From: Bacteroidales bacterium UBA1309
Lineage (GTDB): Bacteria > Bacteroidota > Bacteroidia > Bacteroidales > Dysgonomonadaceae
Assembly (NCBI GenBank): GCA_002307185.1
Contig: DBTT01000012.1
Span: forward strand, 1 to 52,241
Length of the DNA: 52,241 nt
Direction of reading: 5' to 3'
Shown: positions 24,102 through 33,072 of the stretch, piece by piece
How the letters are laid out: each line of letters opens with the position of its first letter
Numbering within the stretch: the stretch's first letter is position 1
The notes under the pieces: generated by a model
The model's input: the letters and a program-made list of their open reading frames with translations, nothing else
Told to the model about the DNA's origin: nothing
Databases searched by the model: none
Translations under genes and position numbers: made by a program

Positions 24102-24482
24102 ATGATGTCAAATGTGAAATGGTTGGGGTGTATAACTGTCGTTGCGGGCAGTTTTTTGCCTTTGGTTCATGTCCCGATTTTGGGAAATTGGAACTATTGG
24201 AGCCTTGATAACAGGCTTGCCATTATTTGCTGGACTTTGTCTGGATTGGCACTGCTGGGCATTGTGCTGAATAAGAACTTATTGTTGAAGGTGGCCTCCA
24301 TTGCCTTGATTTTATTTTTTGCGTTCACGATTGTTGCCGTGAAATCCAAAGCGATGGATAGCTTTGGATTCGTGTTTGTAAAATCGCTACAGAAAACACT
24401 CGCCGGCGTGGTGAAATTGCGCTGGGGTTGGTTTGTTGAATTTGCCGGAGCATTGATTCTGCTTCTTGCACCGAAGAAGTAA
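24102..24482 (+). CDS. Small four-helix membrane protein, unknown
   Basis: A protein of 126 residues with four predicted membrane helices (about 4-24, 38-58, 62-82 and 103-122). I do not recognise a family. A GSFLPL stretch follows the first helix and the protein ends in PKK. The frame is open to 24060, but the ATG at 24102 follows immediately on the DUF3256 stop codon and gives a sensible N-terminus. trmB starts 96 nt downstream. Partnership with the DUF3256 protein is inferred from spacing only. Confidence 0.7.
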   Translation: MMSNVKWLGCITVVAGSFLPLVHVPILGNWNYWSLDNRLAIICWTLSGLALLGIVLNKNLLLKVASIALILFFAFTIVAVKSKAMDSFGFVFVKSLQKTLAGVVKLRWGWFVEFAGALILLLAPKK

Positions 24483-24578
24483 ATGTATGGAAGGCTGATT
24501 TTGGGCTTTTGCAAATTTGCTTTTATTCATTTTAATTGAAGCATTTTCAAAGTAGCGTATTGTCGTATTAATTTTTTT

Positions 24579-25352
24579 ATGGGAAAAAATAAGTTAGCAA
24601 AATTTGCGGACATGTCTGAATATCCGCATGTGTTTCAATATCCGTTTTCGGTGTTGCAGGAAAAAGGTTTTGACCTGAAAGGCAAATGGAATACGGAATT
24701 TTTTCACAACGACCACCCGATTGTGCTTGAGCTGGGTTGTGGAAAAGGTGAATACACCGTTGGACTCGCCAAGTTGTTTCCGGAGAAAAATTTTATTGGG
24801 CTCGATATAAAAGGTGCCAGGATGTGGGCGGGAGCCAAGGAAGCATCGAATGAAAATCTATCCAATGTGGCGTTCCTTCGCACGCATATCGAATTAGTCA
24901 ATCATTTCTTTGCACCAAACGAGGTATCCGAAATATGGATCACTTTCCCGGATCCTCAGATGAATAAGGTAAACAAACGGATGACTTCCACCCGTTTCAT
25001 GAAATTGTATAGAAACATGTTGTCCGATAACGGTCTGGTGCATTTGAAAACTGACAGTAGCTTTATGTTCAATTACACACGTGAGATGGCCGTATTCAAC
25101 CAGTTGCCGAATATTTCTTTCACAGATGACCTGTATCACGACGACCGTTTTGCCAACGATAAAATCCTCAATATTCAGACTTATTATGAACAACAATGGT
25201 TGGCTCGTGGTTTAAACATAAAATATATCCGGTTCGGCTGCCCCGATGTAATCGACTGGTGTGAACCGGATATTGAAATAGAAAAAGATGATTACAGAAG
25301 CTTTGGCCGCAGCAATGCACAGAGTCTTCAAGCTAAAAAAACTACAAAGTAA
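24579..25352 (+). CDS. trmB: tRNA (guanine-N7)-methyltransferase
   Basis: A protein of 257 residues. TrmB transfers a methyl group from SAM to N7 of G46 in the variable loop of tRNA. Motif I is LELGCGKGEYT, followed by the GLDIKGARMW acidic loop; the TrmB hallmark is ITFPDPQMNKVNKRM (usually FPDPW.K..H.KRR), and HLKTDS follows. The charged C-terminal tail (about 225-257) is longer than in E. coli. The stop overlaps the start of the mrp gene (TAATG), indicating coupled translation. Confidence 0.93.
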   Translation: MGKNKLAKFADMSEYPHVFQYPFSVLQEKGFDLKGKWNTEFFHNDHPIVLELGCGKGEYTVGLAKLFPEKNFIGLDIKGARMWAGAKEASNENLSNVAFLRTHIELVNHFFAPNEVSEIWITFPDPQMNKVNKRMTSTRFMKLYRNMLSDNGLVHLKTDSSFMFNYTREMAVFNQLPNISFTDDLYHDDRFANDKILNIQTYYEQQWLARGLNIKYIRFGCPDVIDWCEPDIEIEKDDYRSFGRSNAQSLQAKKTTK

Positions 25353-26464
25353 TGGCAAATTTATATCCGAAACTCATCGTTGATGCGCTTTCCCACGTTC
25401 GTTATCCGGGCACTGGCAAAAGCATCGTGGAAATGGGGATGGTGGAAGACGACATTCGTATCGAGGGAATGAAAGTGAGTTTTTCGCTACTTTTCGATCG
25501 TCCAAACGACCCGTTTATCAAATCTGTTGTAAAAGCTTGTGAAACAGCAATCCTTACCTATGCGGACGAAAAAGCTGATGTCGTTGGAAATATTGAGGTG
25601 AGGGCCAAGCAAGTACCAAAACCAGCACCAGCAAAATTGCTCCCACAAGTGAAGAACATTATAGCCATTTCGTCAGGGAAAGGTGGTGTCGGAAAAAGTA
25701 CCGTTGCTGTGAATTTGGCAGTCACTCTTGCCCGTAAAGGGCACACAGTGGGATTGCTCGATGCCGATATTTTTGGTCCTTCGTTGCCCAAGATGTTGAA
25801 CGAAGAAGATGCCAAGCCTTTTTTGGAACCTGTGGATGGAAAAGATATGATTGTTCCCGTCGAAAAATATGGCGTAAAGATGCTTTCCATCGGTTTTTTT
25901 GTGAACAAAGATGAAGCCGTCGTTTGGCGCGGCGCTATGGCCGGAAATGCCTTGAAACAGTTGATTAGCGATGGCAACTGGGGCGACTTGGACTATTTTC
26001 TCATCGATTTTCCACCTGGAACGAGCGATATTCATTTGACAATGGTTCAGACGCTTGCCATAACTGGAGCGGTAGTCGTTAGCACACCGCAGCAGGTGGC
26101 TTTGGCGGACGCCCGCAAAGGAATCCATATGTTCACAAACGACAAGGTGAATGTTCCGATTTTGGGTTTGGTGGAAAACATGTCTTGGTTTACTCCTGCC
26201 GAATTGCCCGGCAACAAGTACTATATTTTTGGAAAAGGTGGCTGCAAGCAGTTGGCCGAAGAACTGAACATTGCCCTGCTGGGCGAAATTCCATTGGTGC
26301 AAAGCATTTGTGAGAGCGGAGACAGCGGTGTGCCTGTAAGCCTCAATGAAAACAGCCTCACGGCATTGGCTTTCGACCGTTTGGCGGATAATTTCATCCA
26401 ATCTGTTGAAAAACGCAATAGTGAAGTTGCACCAACCGAAAAAGTCGAAATACACAAAAGATAA
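25352..26464 (+). CDS. mrp: Mrp/NBP35-type P-loop ATPase, Fe-S cluster carrier
   Basis: A protein of 370 residues. The N-terminal MIP18/DUF59 domain (about 1-85) is followed by a deviant Walker A GKGGVGKS (109-116) with the signature Lys of the MinD/Mrp class, then LLDADIFGPSLPKML and DFPPGTSDIHL (Walker B region). ApbC/Mrp proteins carry Fe-S clusters to target proteins. A CxxC pair near the C-terminus, usual in ApbC, is not obvious; the ENMSWF region here lacks it. Coupled to trmB. Confidence 0.93.
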   Translation: MANLYPKLIVDALSHVRYPGTGKSIVEMGMVEDDIRIEGMKVSFSLLFDRPNDPFIKSVVKACETAILTYADEKADVVGNIEVRAKQVPKPAPAKLLPQVKNIIAISSGKGGVGKSTVAVNLAVTLARKGHTVGLLDADIFGPSLPKMLNEEDAKPFLEPVDGKDMIVPVEKYGVKMLSIGFFVNKDEAVVWRGAMAGNALKQLISDGNWGDLDYFLIDFPPGTSDIHLTMVQTLAITGAVVVSTPQQVALADARKGIHMFTNDKVNVPILGLVENMSWFTPAELPGNKYYIFGKGGCKQLAEELNIALLGEIPLVQSICESGDSGVPVSLNENSLTALAFDRLADNFIQSVEKRNSEVAPTEKVEIHKR

Positions 26465-26473
26465 CGAACGTAG

Positions 26474-26493
26474 GGGCGAAAAACCTTTCGCCC
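26474..26493. repeat. GGGCGAAA hairpin repeat
   Basis: GGGCGAAA (26474-26481), AACC loop and TTTCGCCC (26486-26493) form a perfect 8-bp stem inside the mrp-pdxH gap. The wider sequence TAGGGGCGAAAAACCTTTCG resembles a REP-like intergenic hairpin widely seen in Bacteroidota (from memory). It could attenuate read-through into pdxH; no T-run follows. Confidence 0.6.
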
Positions 26494-26515
26494 GATAGAT
26501 AACGAACCGTTTTTC

Positions 26516-27154
26516 ATGTTAAATATCCACGACCTGAGGCGTGATTTTACCCTCAAAACTTTAGACAAGAAAGAGTTGCCTGACAATCCGTTTGAGGCAT
26601 TCGAGCAATGGTTCAAAGAAGCGATCGAAGCACATGTGTATGAGCCAAGTGCCATGAATTTGGCCACAGTGGATGCTTCGGGAAGGCCCTCTTCACGTGT
26701 CGTGTTGCTAAAGGAATTGAAGGACGGTGGTTTCGTTTTTTTCTCCAACTACGACAGCCGGAAAGGGAAGCAGCTTGCCAGCAATCGGTATTGCGCGCTC
26801 AATTTTGTGTGGCACGAATTGGAGCGCCAGGTTCGTATCGAAGGCTTTGCCGAAAAGCTTTCGCCCGAAGATTCCGACAAATATTTCGAAGTGCGTCCGC
26901 CCAAAAGTAAGTTAGGAGCATGGACATCACCGCAAAGCGAGGTGATTCCGGACAGGATATACCTTGAAAAATTGTATGCAGATTTTGAAGAGCAATTTGC
27001 CGGAAAGAGTGTGCCACGTCCTGAAAATTGGGGAGGTTACTTGGTTCATCCAGAGTTAATTGAATTTTGGCAAGGAAGAAGCAGCCGCTTACACGACCGA
27101 ATCCAATTCCGATTGGAAAATGGAATATGGACAAAAGAGCGGTTGGCTCCCTAA
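26516..27154 (+). CDS. pdxH: Pyridoxamine 5'-phosphate oxidase
   Basis: A protein of 212 residues (E. coli PdxH 218). The FMN enzyme oxidises pyridoxamine or pyridoxine 5'-phosphate to pyridoxal 5'-phosphate in vitamin B6 synthesis and salvage. Diagnostic pieces are AMNLATVDASGRPSSRVVLLK (FMN site), FFSNYDSRKGKQL, WHELERQVRIEG and the C-terminal signature EFWQGRSSRLHDR. The ATG at 26516 gives the usual N-terminus (NIHDLRRDF). It follows mrp by 51 nt with a hairpin between them. Confidence 0.96.
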   Translation: MLNIHDLRRDFTLKTLDKKELPDNPFEAFEQWFKEAIEAHVYEPSAMNLATVDASGRPSSRVVLLKELKDGGFVFFSNYDSRKGKQLASNRYCALNFVWHELERQVRIEGFAEKLSPEDSDKYFEVRPPKSKLGAWTSPQSEVIPDRIYLEKLYADFEEQFAGKSVPRPENWGGYLVHPELIEFWQGRSSRLHDRIQFRLENGIWTKERLAP

Positions 27155-27218
27155 AGTAATGTTGACATTTAATTTGATTTATTCAGAATTATATCCAGTA
27201 AATTTTGATGATCGCTCG

Positions 27219-27249
27219 TTGAGAAAATGCGTTAAAATGCTTATTTTTG
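27219..27249 (+). promoter_or_regulatory. Bacteroidota-type promoter of the TamB-like gene
   Basis: TTG (27219-27221), 20-nt spacer and TATTTTTG (27242-27249) match the consensus closely. Transcription would start near 27254. This limits how far upstream the start codon of the following gene can be. Confidence 0.6.
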
Positions 27250-27293
27250 CATAATTAAATTAGAAACGTATCAAAAAATTCAAATACATAACC

Positions 27294-30200
27294 TTGTCTT
27301 TTCTGGCCATTCTGGTAATTCTTTTTGGCTCGGTTTACATCCTACTCAATCAGGATTCTGTACAAAACAAAATCAGGATAGCTATTTTGGCTGATTTGCG
27401 CGAACGTCTCAAGACGGACTTGAATATCGAGAAACTTCGCATCACCCCATTTTCGAATGTCGAATTGATGGATGTCTATGTCAAAGATCGCTCCGGTGAT
27501 ACGGCTTTGGTTGCTGACCGCATTTATGCTGGGATCGACTTGTGGGCATTGTTGCAAAAGCAGGTAGTGGTGACCTCTATTGCCATGTCTGATTTTCGCG
27601 TTCGCCTTTCGAAAGACACCAAGAAATCACCGCTCAACATCCAGTTCATCATGGATGCCTTTGCTTCCAAAAAGAAGAACCAACCATCCGCTTATGAGGT
27701 GAAAATAGATTTTGTAAACCTGAAACGCGGAAAAGCCAATTTTGATATCAAAGACCAAGATTATACTCCTTCCAAAATTGATTTTAATCACTTGGATGTG
27801 CTGGATTTGAATGCCAAGTTCGCTTTAAAATCGCTCAAATCCGATTCTCTCAACATTATTGTGAAGCAACTTGAGTTGAAAGAAAAATCAGGGTTGGATA
27901 TTCAAAATCTGACCGCCCGCCTGACCACAAGCAAAAATCAATGGTACATCAAGGGGTTTGAATTAAATCTTCCTTCGTCCGACATCCGTTTCAATCACCT
28001 ATCTTTTGCTTTTGGCAAAGGGAATTCGATGCTTGAGAGATTGGCCTTCAAATTGGATTTACAGCCTTCTCAAATTACCCCGAAAGATATTTCGGCATTT
28101 GTTCCCGCTCTTGCCAAATTCAAGGATGTTTTGAATATACGAGTAAAAGCTTCGGGCAAAGTAAATGACATCCATGTCGAATCGCTAAATCTTCTTTATG
28201 GCGATAAGATGAAGTTGGTGGCTAATGCCGAAATCAAAGATGTGTTGCACAGGAACAAACTTTACCTGCTTGCTACAATTGGTCATCTTTATGCCAATAA
28301 AGCAGGAATTGAGGGTTTGTCAAAGAATTTGACAGCCAACAAAATAAATGTTCCACCAGTTGTCAATAATTTAGGAAATATCTCATTTTCGGGCGATATT
28401 TCCGGCTATTTGGACAAGCTTCTGGCCTTTGGGACAATAGAAACAAATTTGGGCAATATACAAACTGAGATGTTGTTTGGTATTATTCCGGGAAAAGAAT
28501 CTTATTTGAACGGCAAAATATCCACATCCAACTTCCGTCTGGGGAAACTCCTGGACAACAAAAATCTCAACACTGTTACTTTGGGTTTGACCGTAAAAAT
28601 GAATAAACCTTATAATGGACAATCGAGAGGATTGATCGATGGTGCCATATATGATGTGGATTACAACGGATACAATTATAAAAACATACAATTGAATGGA
28701 ACATACGAAGGCAAGAAATTGGATGGGATTCTGTCACTTTCGGATCCAAACATACAGTTGAATATCAAAGGCCTGGCGGATTTGTCTCAAAAAACGCCAG
28801 TATTCAATTTATATGCCAAAGCCCATCATATCCAGTTGGATAAGCTCAATTTGTACAACAAGCAAAATTTGTCGGCTCTTTCATTTTCTATGCGTGCAAA
28901 TTTTTCGGGCAACAATCTCGATAACGCAATCGGGACATTGGACATTGATTCTGTCACTCTTTCAAAACAAGACAACCACCTGTTTATAAAGCAATTTTCT
29001 ATTGAGTCGTCGAAAGAACCGAATTCCCGCCTATTTCGTATTCATTCAGATTTTTTGAACGGAGAAGTAGCCGGGCAATTTTCGTTTTCATCTTTGGCAC
29101 AGAGCATCACCAGCACTTTGGGCAAATATGTCCCGACATTTATTGCCAGCAACTTTGGGAAAGCCAAACAGAACAATAGCTTCACCTTTAATTTTGTGGT
29201 TGGAAACACCGACAAGATTTCTGCCATGTTGCAACTTCCTGTAGCCATCCATAATGATGCCAAGATTTTTGGGTTTTACGACAATCAGCACGAGCAATTT
29301 GGATTAGAAGGATATTTCCCATCGATCACGGCTGGCGGTCAAAACATACAGTCCGGAATGATTGCTTGCAACAATAGTCAGAAATCAAAACTTGTGGGCA
29401 ATCTGAATGGTGTTATATTTGGAAAGAACGGGGTGGCAAACAACATCGGGGTGGATCTTTGGGCAGCAAATGACAGCATTCACACCAATGTTTCGTTTGA
29501 TAGCGAAAACAAAGAAAAATTCCAAGGGACATTCCTAACTTTGACACATTTCAAACGGGATAGAAGCTCTAACAAGCTTCAAACTTTGATTGATGTTGTG
29601 CCCGGAGACTTAATTCTTAACGATTCTATTTGGCATCTGCATGAGTCTGAAATCAAAGTTGCTTCAGGAGCGATTTCTTTTGAGAATTTTATCCTCCAAA
29701 ACAGGTCTGGTAGCCAATCATTGAAAATTGACGGTTCATATTCGGCAAAAGACCCTGACCAAAAATTGAAAGCTAATCTAGATGACATCGATTTAGAATA
29801 TGTTTTCAAAATGTTAAAGATTAAAGCATTGGATTTCGGAGGTTTAGCTTCTGGAGAAATCGTTGCATCAAGTTTTTCGGGGAGACCGTGCTACATCTGT
29901 AATTTAACGGCCAAAGGTTTTAAGTTCAATGATTCTCCTTTAGGAAATTTAGAGCTATACAGCGAGTTGGAAAAACAGACTGGTAAAATTCTGCTCAGAG
30001 GAAATATTACCAACGATGCTGGTGATAAAACTTATGTGGAGGGCTTTATCAATCCATTGTCGAGAGAACTTTCCATCGATTTTGACGCTCATCACATCGA
30101 TATAGGGTTTATAAAAAAATATGTTTCTACACTCTTTAATCGGGTTGAAGGAATTGGTTCAGGAAAAGTACGGTTAGTGGGGGATTTGAGCAATGTCACG

Positions 30201-31772
30201 GTGGAGGGTGATGCTGCGATCGAGAAAGCAACTATTGGCGTAGGTTTCCTGAACACGAACTATTCTTTTTCTGACACCATCCATTTGAAAAGGGACTTAA
30301 TATCATTTGATAAGGTGAAATTCTACGATGAGTCGGGGAACATTGCGATTTGTAGTGGAAAAGTCAGTCACAACTATTTTGATGACATTACCTACAATAT
30401 TAGCTTGGATAGCCATAATTTCCTTGTCTTCAATGGAACGGAGAAGATGAATCCAACGTTCTCGGGTAAAATTTTTGCTTCGGGTAATGGTAGCATTATT
30501 GGTGACGAGCAGGCTGTGCATCTCAACATGCAGATTGAAACAGAAGCCAATTCGTTTCTGCGTCTTAATTTTATGAATGAAACGGCCACCCAATATTCCT
30601 TTATTTCGTATAAAAAACCGCAAGAAAGAATTGACACGACCCACCCCCAAGAATCATCTGCCACCCAGAAAAAAAATACCGGAATGGACGTGTTTATGAA
30701 TTTTTATATCAGTGCCACGCCCGAAGCTACGGTTGAGCTGGTGATGGATCCTGTGAGCGGTGATGTGGTGAAAGGTAACGGAAGCGGAAACATTCAGTTT
30801 GAGTGGGATATGAAAACCGATCCAAAGATTTACGGTAATTATGTCATTAACAAGGGAACCTATAACTTCACGTTCCAACGAATCATGGAAAAGCGCTTTT
30901 CTATCGAGGATGGAAGTTCCGTTCAGTTCCGGGGAGATCCATATGCTGCGAATTTGGACATAAAAGCGATCTACAAATTAACGGCGAATTTGAATGACCT
31001 GAGTCAGTCCATAGCCCAAACCTCCGGGCAAACCAATGTGGCAGTGCAATGCTTATTGAATATTTCCGGGGAATTGCGCCATCCGAATATTGGGCTTGAT
31101 ATGGCGTTGCCAACCGTTGACGCCGAAATTCAGCGACAAGTGAAAAACCTGATTAGCTCCGAAGACATGATGAACCGGCAGATCGTGTACTTGCTGCTGC
31201 TGTCTAAATTTTACACCCCATCCGAAAATTTGGCTGACAATACGAACCGGACAACCAACTTTGCTTCCGTCGCGTCTGCTACCCTTTCGTCCAATTTGAG
31301 CAATATTCTTAGTCAGATCGATCAGAGATGGCAGTTCGGGACAAATATCAGGACAAGTAATTCGGAGTTTACAAACACCGAGGTGGAACTGCTGTTGTCG
31401 AGCCAATTGCTTAATGACCGCTTGCTAATTAACGGAAATGTTGGATACCGGAACAACCTGCAGACTCAAAACGCCTTTGTGGGAGAAGTTGACCTGGAAA
31501 TGCTACTCAATAAATCCGGAAATTTGAGGCTGAAGGCATACAATCACTTGAACGAAAAGTACTATTACTATGCCAATCCGGGTGCCACGTTGCAAACTCA
31601 GGGCGTAGGATTGCTATATAAACGGGATTTTAACACCCTTGGCGACTTGTTTTCAAGGAAGAATAAAGTGGCGAACGCCGATGCGGTTCGTCGTGACACG
31701 ATTCGTCCAGTTATACCCGATTCATCGAAAAAAGGTAGCTCGCTTAGTTCATTTGTCCGTGTCAAAAAATGA
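27294..31772 (+). CDS. TamB/AsmA-like translocation and assembly module protein
   Basis: About 1492 residues: an N-terminal membrane anchor (SFLAILVILFGSVYILL), then a very long beta-rich repeat region, then a C-terminal TamB (DUF490) domain with IQFEWDMKTDPKIYGNY, RFSIEDGSSVQF and LLLSSQLLNDRL. TamB-like proteins bridge the periplasm and are thought to move lipids or help outer-membrane assembly. The start is odd: no in-frame ATG exists after the stop at 27261-27263. TTG at 27294 is given here, but the conserved-looking basic KRIKKFKYIT stretch lies upstream of it, so a rare ATC/ATA start or an error near 27270 is possible. Confidence 0.88.
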   Translation: MSFLAILVILFGSVYILLNQDSVQNKIRIAILADLRERLKTDLNIEKLRITPFSNVELMDVYVKDRSGDTALVADRIYAGIDLWALLQKQVVVTSIAMSDFRVRLSKDTKKSPLNIQFIMDAFASKKKNQPSAYEVKIDFVNLKRGKANFDIKDQDYTPSKIDFNHLDVLDLNAKFALKSLKSDSLNIIVKQLELKEKSGLDIQNLTARLTTSKNQWYIKGFELNLPSSDIRFNHLSFAFGKGNSMLERLAFKLDLQPSQITPKDISAFVPALAKFKDVLNIRVKASGKVNDIHVESLNLLYGDKMKLVANAEIKDVLHRNKLYLLATIGHLYANKAGIEGLSKNLTANKINVPPVVNNLGNISFSGDISGYLDKLLAFGTIETNLGNIQTEMLFGIIPGKESYLNGKISTSNFRLGKLLDNKNLNTVTLGLTVKMNKPYNGQSRGLIDGAIYDVDYNGYNYKNIQLNGTYEGKKLDGILSLSDPNIQLNIKGLADLSQKTPVFNLYAKAHHIQLDKLNLYNKQNLSALSFSMRANFSGNNLDNAIGTLDIDSVTLSKQDNHLFIKQFSIESSKEPNSRLFRIHSDFLNGEVAGQFSFSSLAQSITSTLGKYVPTFIASNFGKAKQNNSFTFNFVVGNTDKISAMLQLPVAIHNDAKIFGFYDNQHEQFGLEGYFPSITAGGQNIQSGMIACNNSQKSKLVGNLNGVIFGKNGVANNIGVDLWAANDSIHTNVSFDSENKEKFQGTFLTLTHFKRDRSSNKLQTLIDVVPGDLILNDSIWHLHESEIKVASGAISFENFILQNRSGSQSLKIDGSYSAKDPDQKLKANLDDIDLEYVFKMLKIKALDFGGLASGEIVASSFSGRPCYICNLTAKGFKFNDSPLGNLELYSELEKQTGKILLRGNITNDAGDKTYVEGFINPLSRELSIDFDAHHIDIGFIKKYVSTLFNRVEGIGSGKVRLVGDLSNVTVEGDAAIEKATIGVGFLNTNYSFSDTIHLKRDLISFDKVKFYDESGNIAICSGKVSHNYFDDITYNISLDSHNFLVFNGTEKMNPTFSGKIFASGNGSIIGDEQAVHLNMQIETEANSFLRLNFMNETATQYSFISYKKPQERIDTTHPQESSATQKKNTGMDVFMNFYISATPEATVELVMDPVSGDVVKGNGSGNIQFEWDMKTDPKIYGNYVINKGTYNFTFQRIMEKRFSIEDGSSVQFRGDPYAANLDIKAIYKLTANLNDLSQSIAQTSGQTNVAVQCLLNISGELRHPNIGLDMALPTVDAEIQRQVKNLISSEDMMNRQIVYLLLLSKFYTPSENLADNTNRTTNFASVASATLSSNLSNILSQIDQRWQFGTNIRTSNSEFTNTEVELLLSSQLLNDRLLINGNVGYRNNLQTQNAFVGEVDLEMLLNKSGNLRLKAYNHLNEKYYYYANPGATLQTQGVGLLYKRDFNTLGDLFSRKNKVANADAVRRDTIRPVIPDSSKKGSSLSSFVRVKK

Positions 31773-32971
31773 TTTCTCCCCAATTAAAACAGTTTCTTTC
31801 CGAGCATAGGGATGACAACCTTCAGCACCTTGCCCTCCAATCTGCAAAATATCCTGGCATCGACATGCCATTTGCGTTGCAGCAACTGAAAGGAAAACGT
31901 ATTGCCGCACAAAAAATCCCCACTTGGGAAGCCTGCGGCGATGTCCTTTATCCCAAACAAGTCTCCATGGAGCAATGTTCGTCCGAAACGACGGCCCGGT
32001 TTAAAGCTTCGCTGGCCGAAGGCACTATTTTCGTTGACTTGACAGGTGGTTTCGGGGTCGATTTCTATTTTATGGCGCAACGTTTCCAAGAGGCGATATA
32101 TGTGGAACAGCAAGCTGAACTTGAATTGCTGGCCCGGCACAATTTTCAGGCCTTGGGGTTGAATAGTGTCCAGACATTTTGTGAAGATAGCGTCGGATTT
32201 CTAAAGAAAATGGATTTTAAGGCAGACACTATTTTCATCGATCCTGGCCGGCGTGCCGATTCGGGAAGGAAAACCGTATTGCTGGAAGATTGCACCCCCA
32301 ATTTGAAGGAAATAGATGATTTGCTCGCCGAAAAATCCCATCAAACGATCATCAAGCTTTCGCCCATGCTCGATATTTCGGCATCCATTCGTGCCTTGAA
32401 AAATATCTCCGATGTATATGTGGTAGCCATTCAAAACGAAGTAAAGGAATTGCTCCTGAAAAAATCATGCTCCAGCAGTGGAACGAGAATCCATGCCGTG
32501 AATTACCCCAATAATGCAGAGATGGAATCTTTCTCTTTCTTGATGGAAGAGGAGGCCGAAGCGAAAGTTGTGTTTGCTAACAATATCGGGAGGTTTTTAT
32601 TCGAACCGAATGCAGCCTTGTTGAAAGCCGGGGCATACAAGCTGGTATCTGATCGTTTTTCTTTAAGTAAATTGCATTTAAACAGTCATTTATATACATG
32701 TGACATGCTTCCTGATGGATTCCCCGGGCGTGCTTTTGAAGTCGAGGATTCTTTTTCGTTTAGCAATTCGGAGCTGAAAAGGTTGCATCAAATCACCTCG
32801 AAAGCCAATATCTCGATTCGGAATTTTCCATCGAGCGTCGATGAATTGAGGAAAAAATTAAGGTTGACCGACGGCGGCGACTTTTATTTGTTTGCCACCA
32901 CTTTTGCCGACAATCAAAAACGGCTGGTGTTGACTAAAAAAGTAACGCAAACGTTAAACGGATTACTTTAG
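31769..32971 (+). CDS. SAM-dependent methyltransferase with THUMP-like domain (PG_1098 family)
   Basis: A protein of 400 residues. The class I SAM-binding motif is VDLTGGFGVDFYFM (about 89-102), with the acidic second strand AIYVEQQ and a catalytic-region IDPGRRA near 155. The N-terminal helical part, central ferredoxin-like and C-terminal THUMP-like regions match the Bacteroidota PG_1098 group, presumed RNA methyltransferases of unknown target. The start ATG overlaps the TamB stop (ATGA), so translation is coupled. Just after the stop, GGCGAC (32971-32976) and GTCGCC (32997-33002) could form a hairpin. Confidence 0.87.
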   Translation: MISPQLKQFLSEHRDDNLQHLALQSAKYPGIDMPFALQQLKGKRIAAQKIPTWEACGDVLYPKQVSMEQCSSETTARFKASLAEGTIFVDLTGGFGVDFYFMAQRFQEAIYVEQQAELELLARHNFQALGLNSVQTFCEDSVGFLKKMDFKADTIFIDPGRRADSGRKTVLLEDCTPNLKEIDDLLAEKSHQTIIKLSPMLDISASIRALKNISDVYVVAIQNEVKELLLKKSCSSSGTRIHAVNYPNNAEMESFSFLMEEEAEAKVVFANNIGRFLFEPNAALLKAGAYKLVSDRFSLSKLHLNSHLYTCDMLPDGFPGRAFEVEDSFSFSNSELKRLHQITSKANISIRNFPSSVDELRKKLRLTDGGDFYLFATTFADNQKRLVLTKKVTQTLNGLL

Positions 32972-33072
32972 GCGACGATTTCGGGAATGCAAAACTGTCG
33001 CCAGCATAATCTTTGATAGAGATGCGGTGCTCGATTTGGTCATGTTTGCTTCCATCGCGGCAAACGGCTTTT

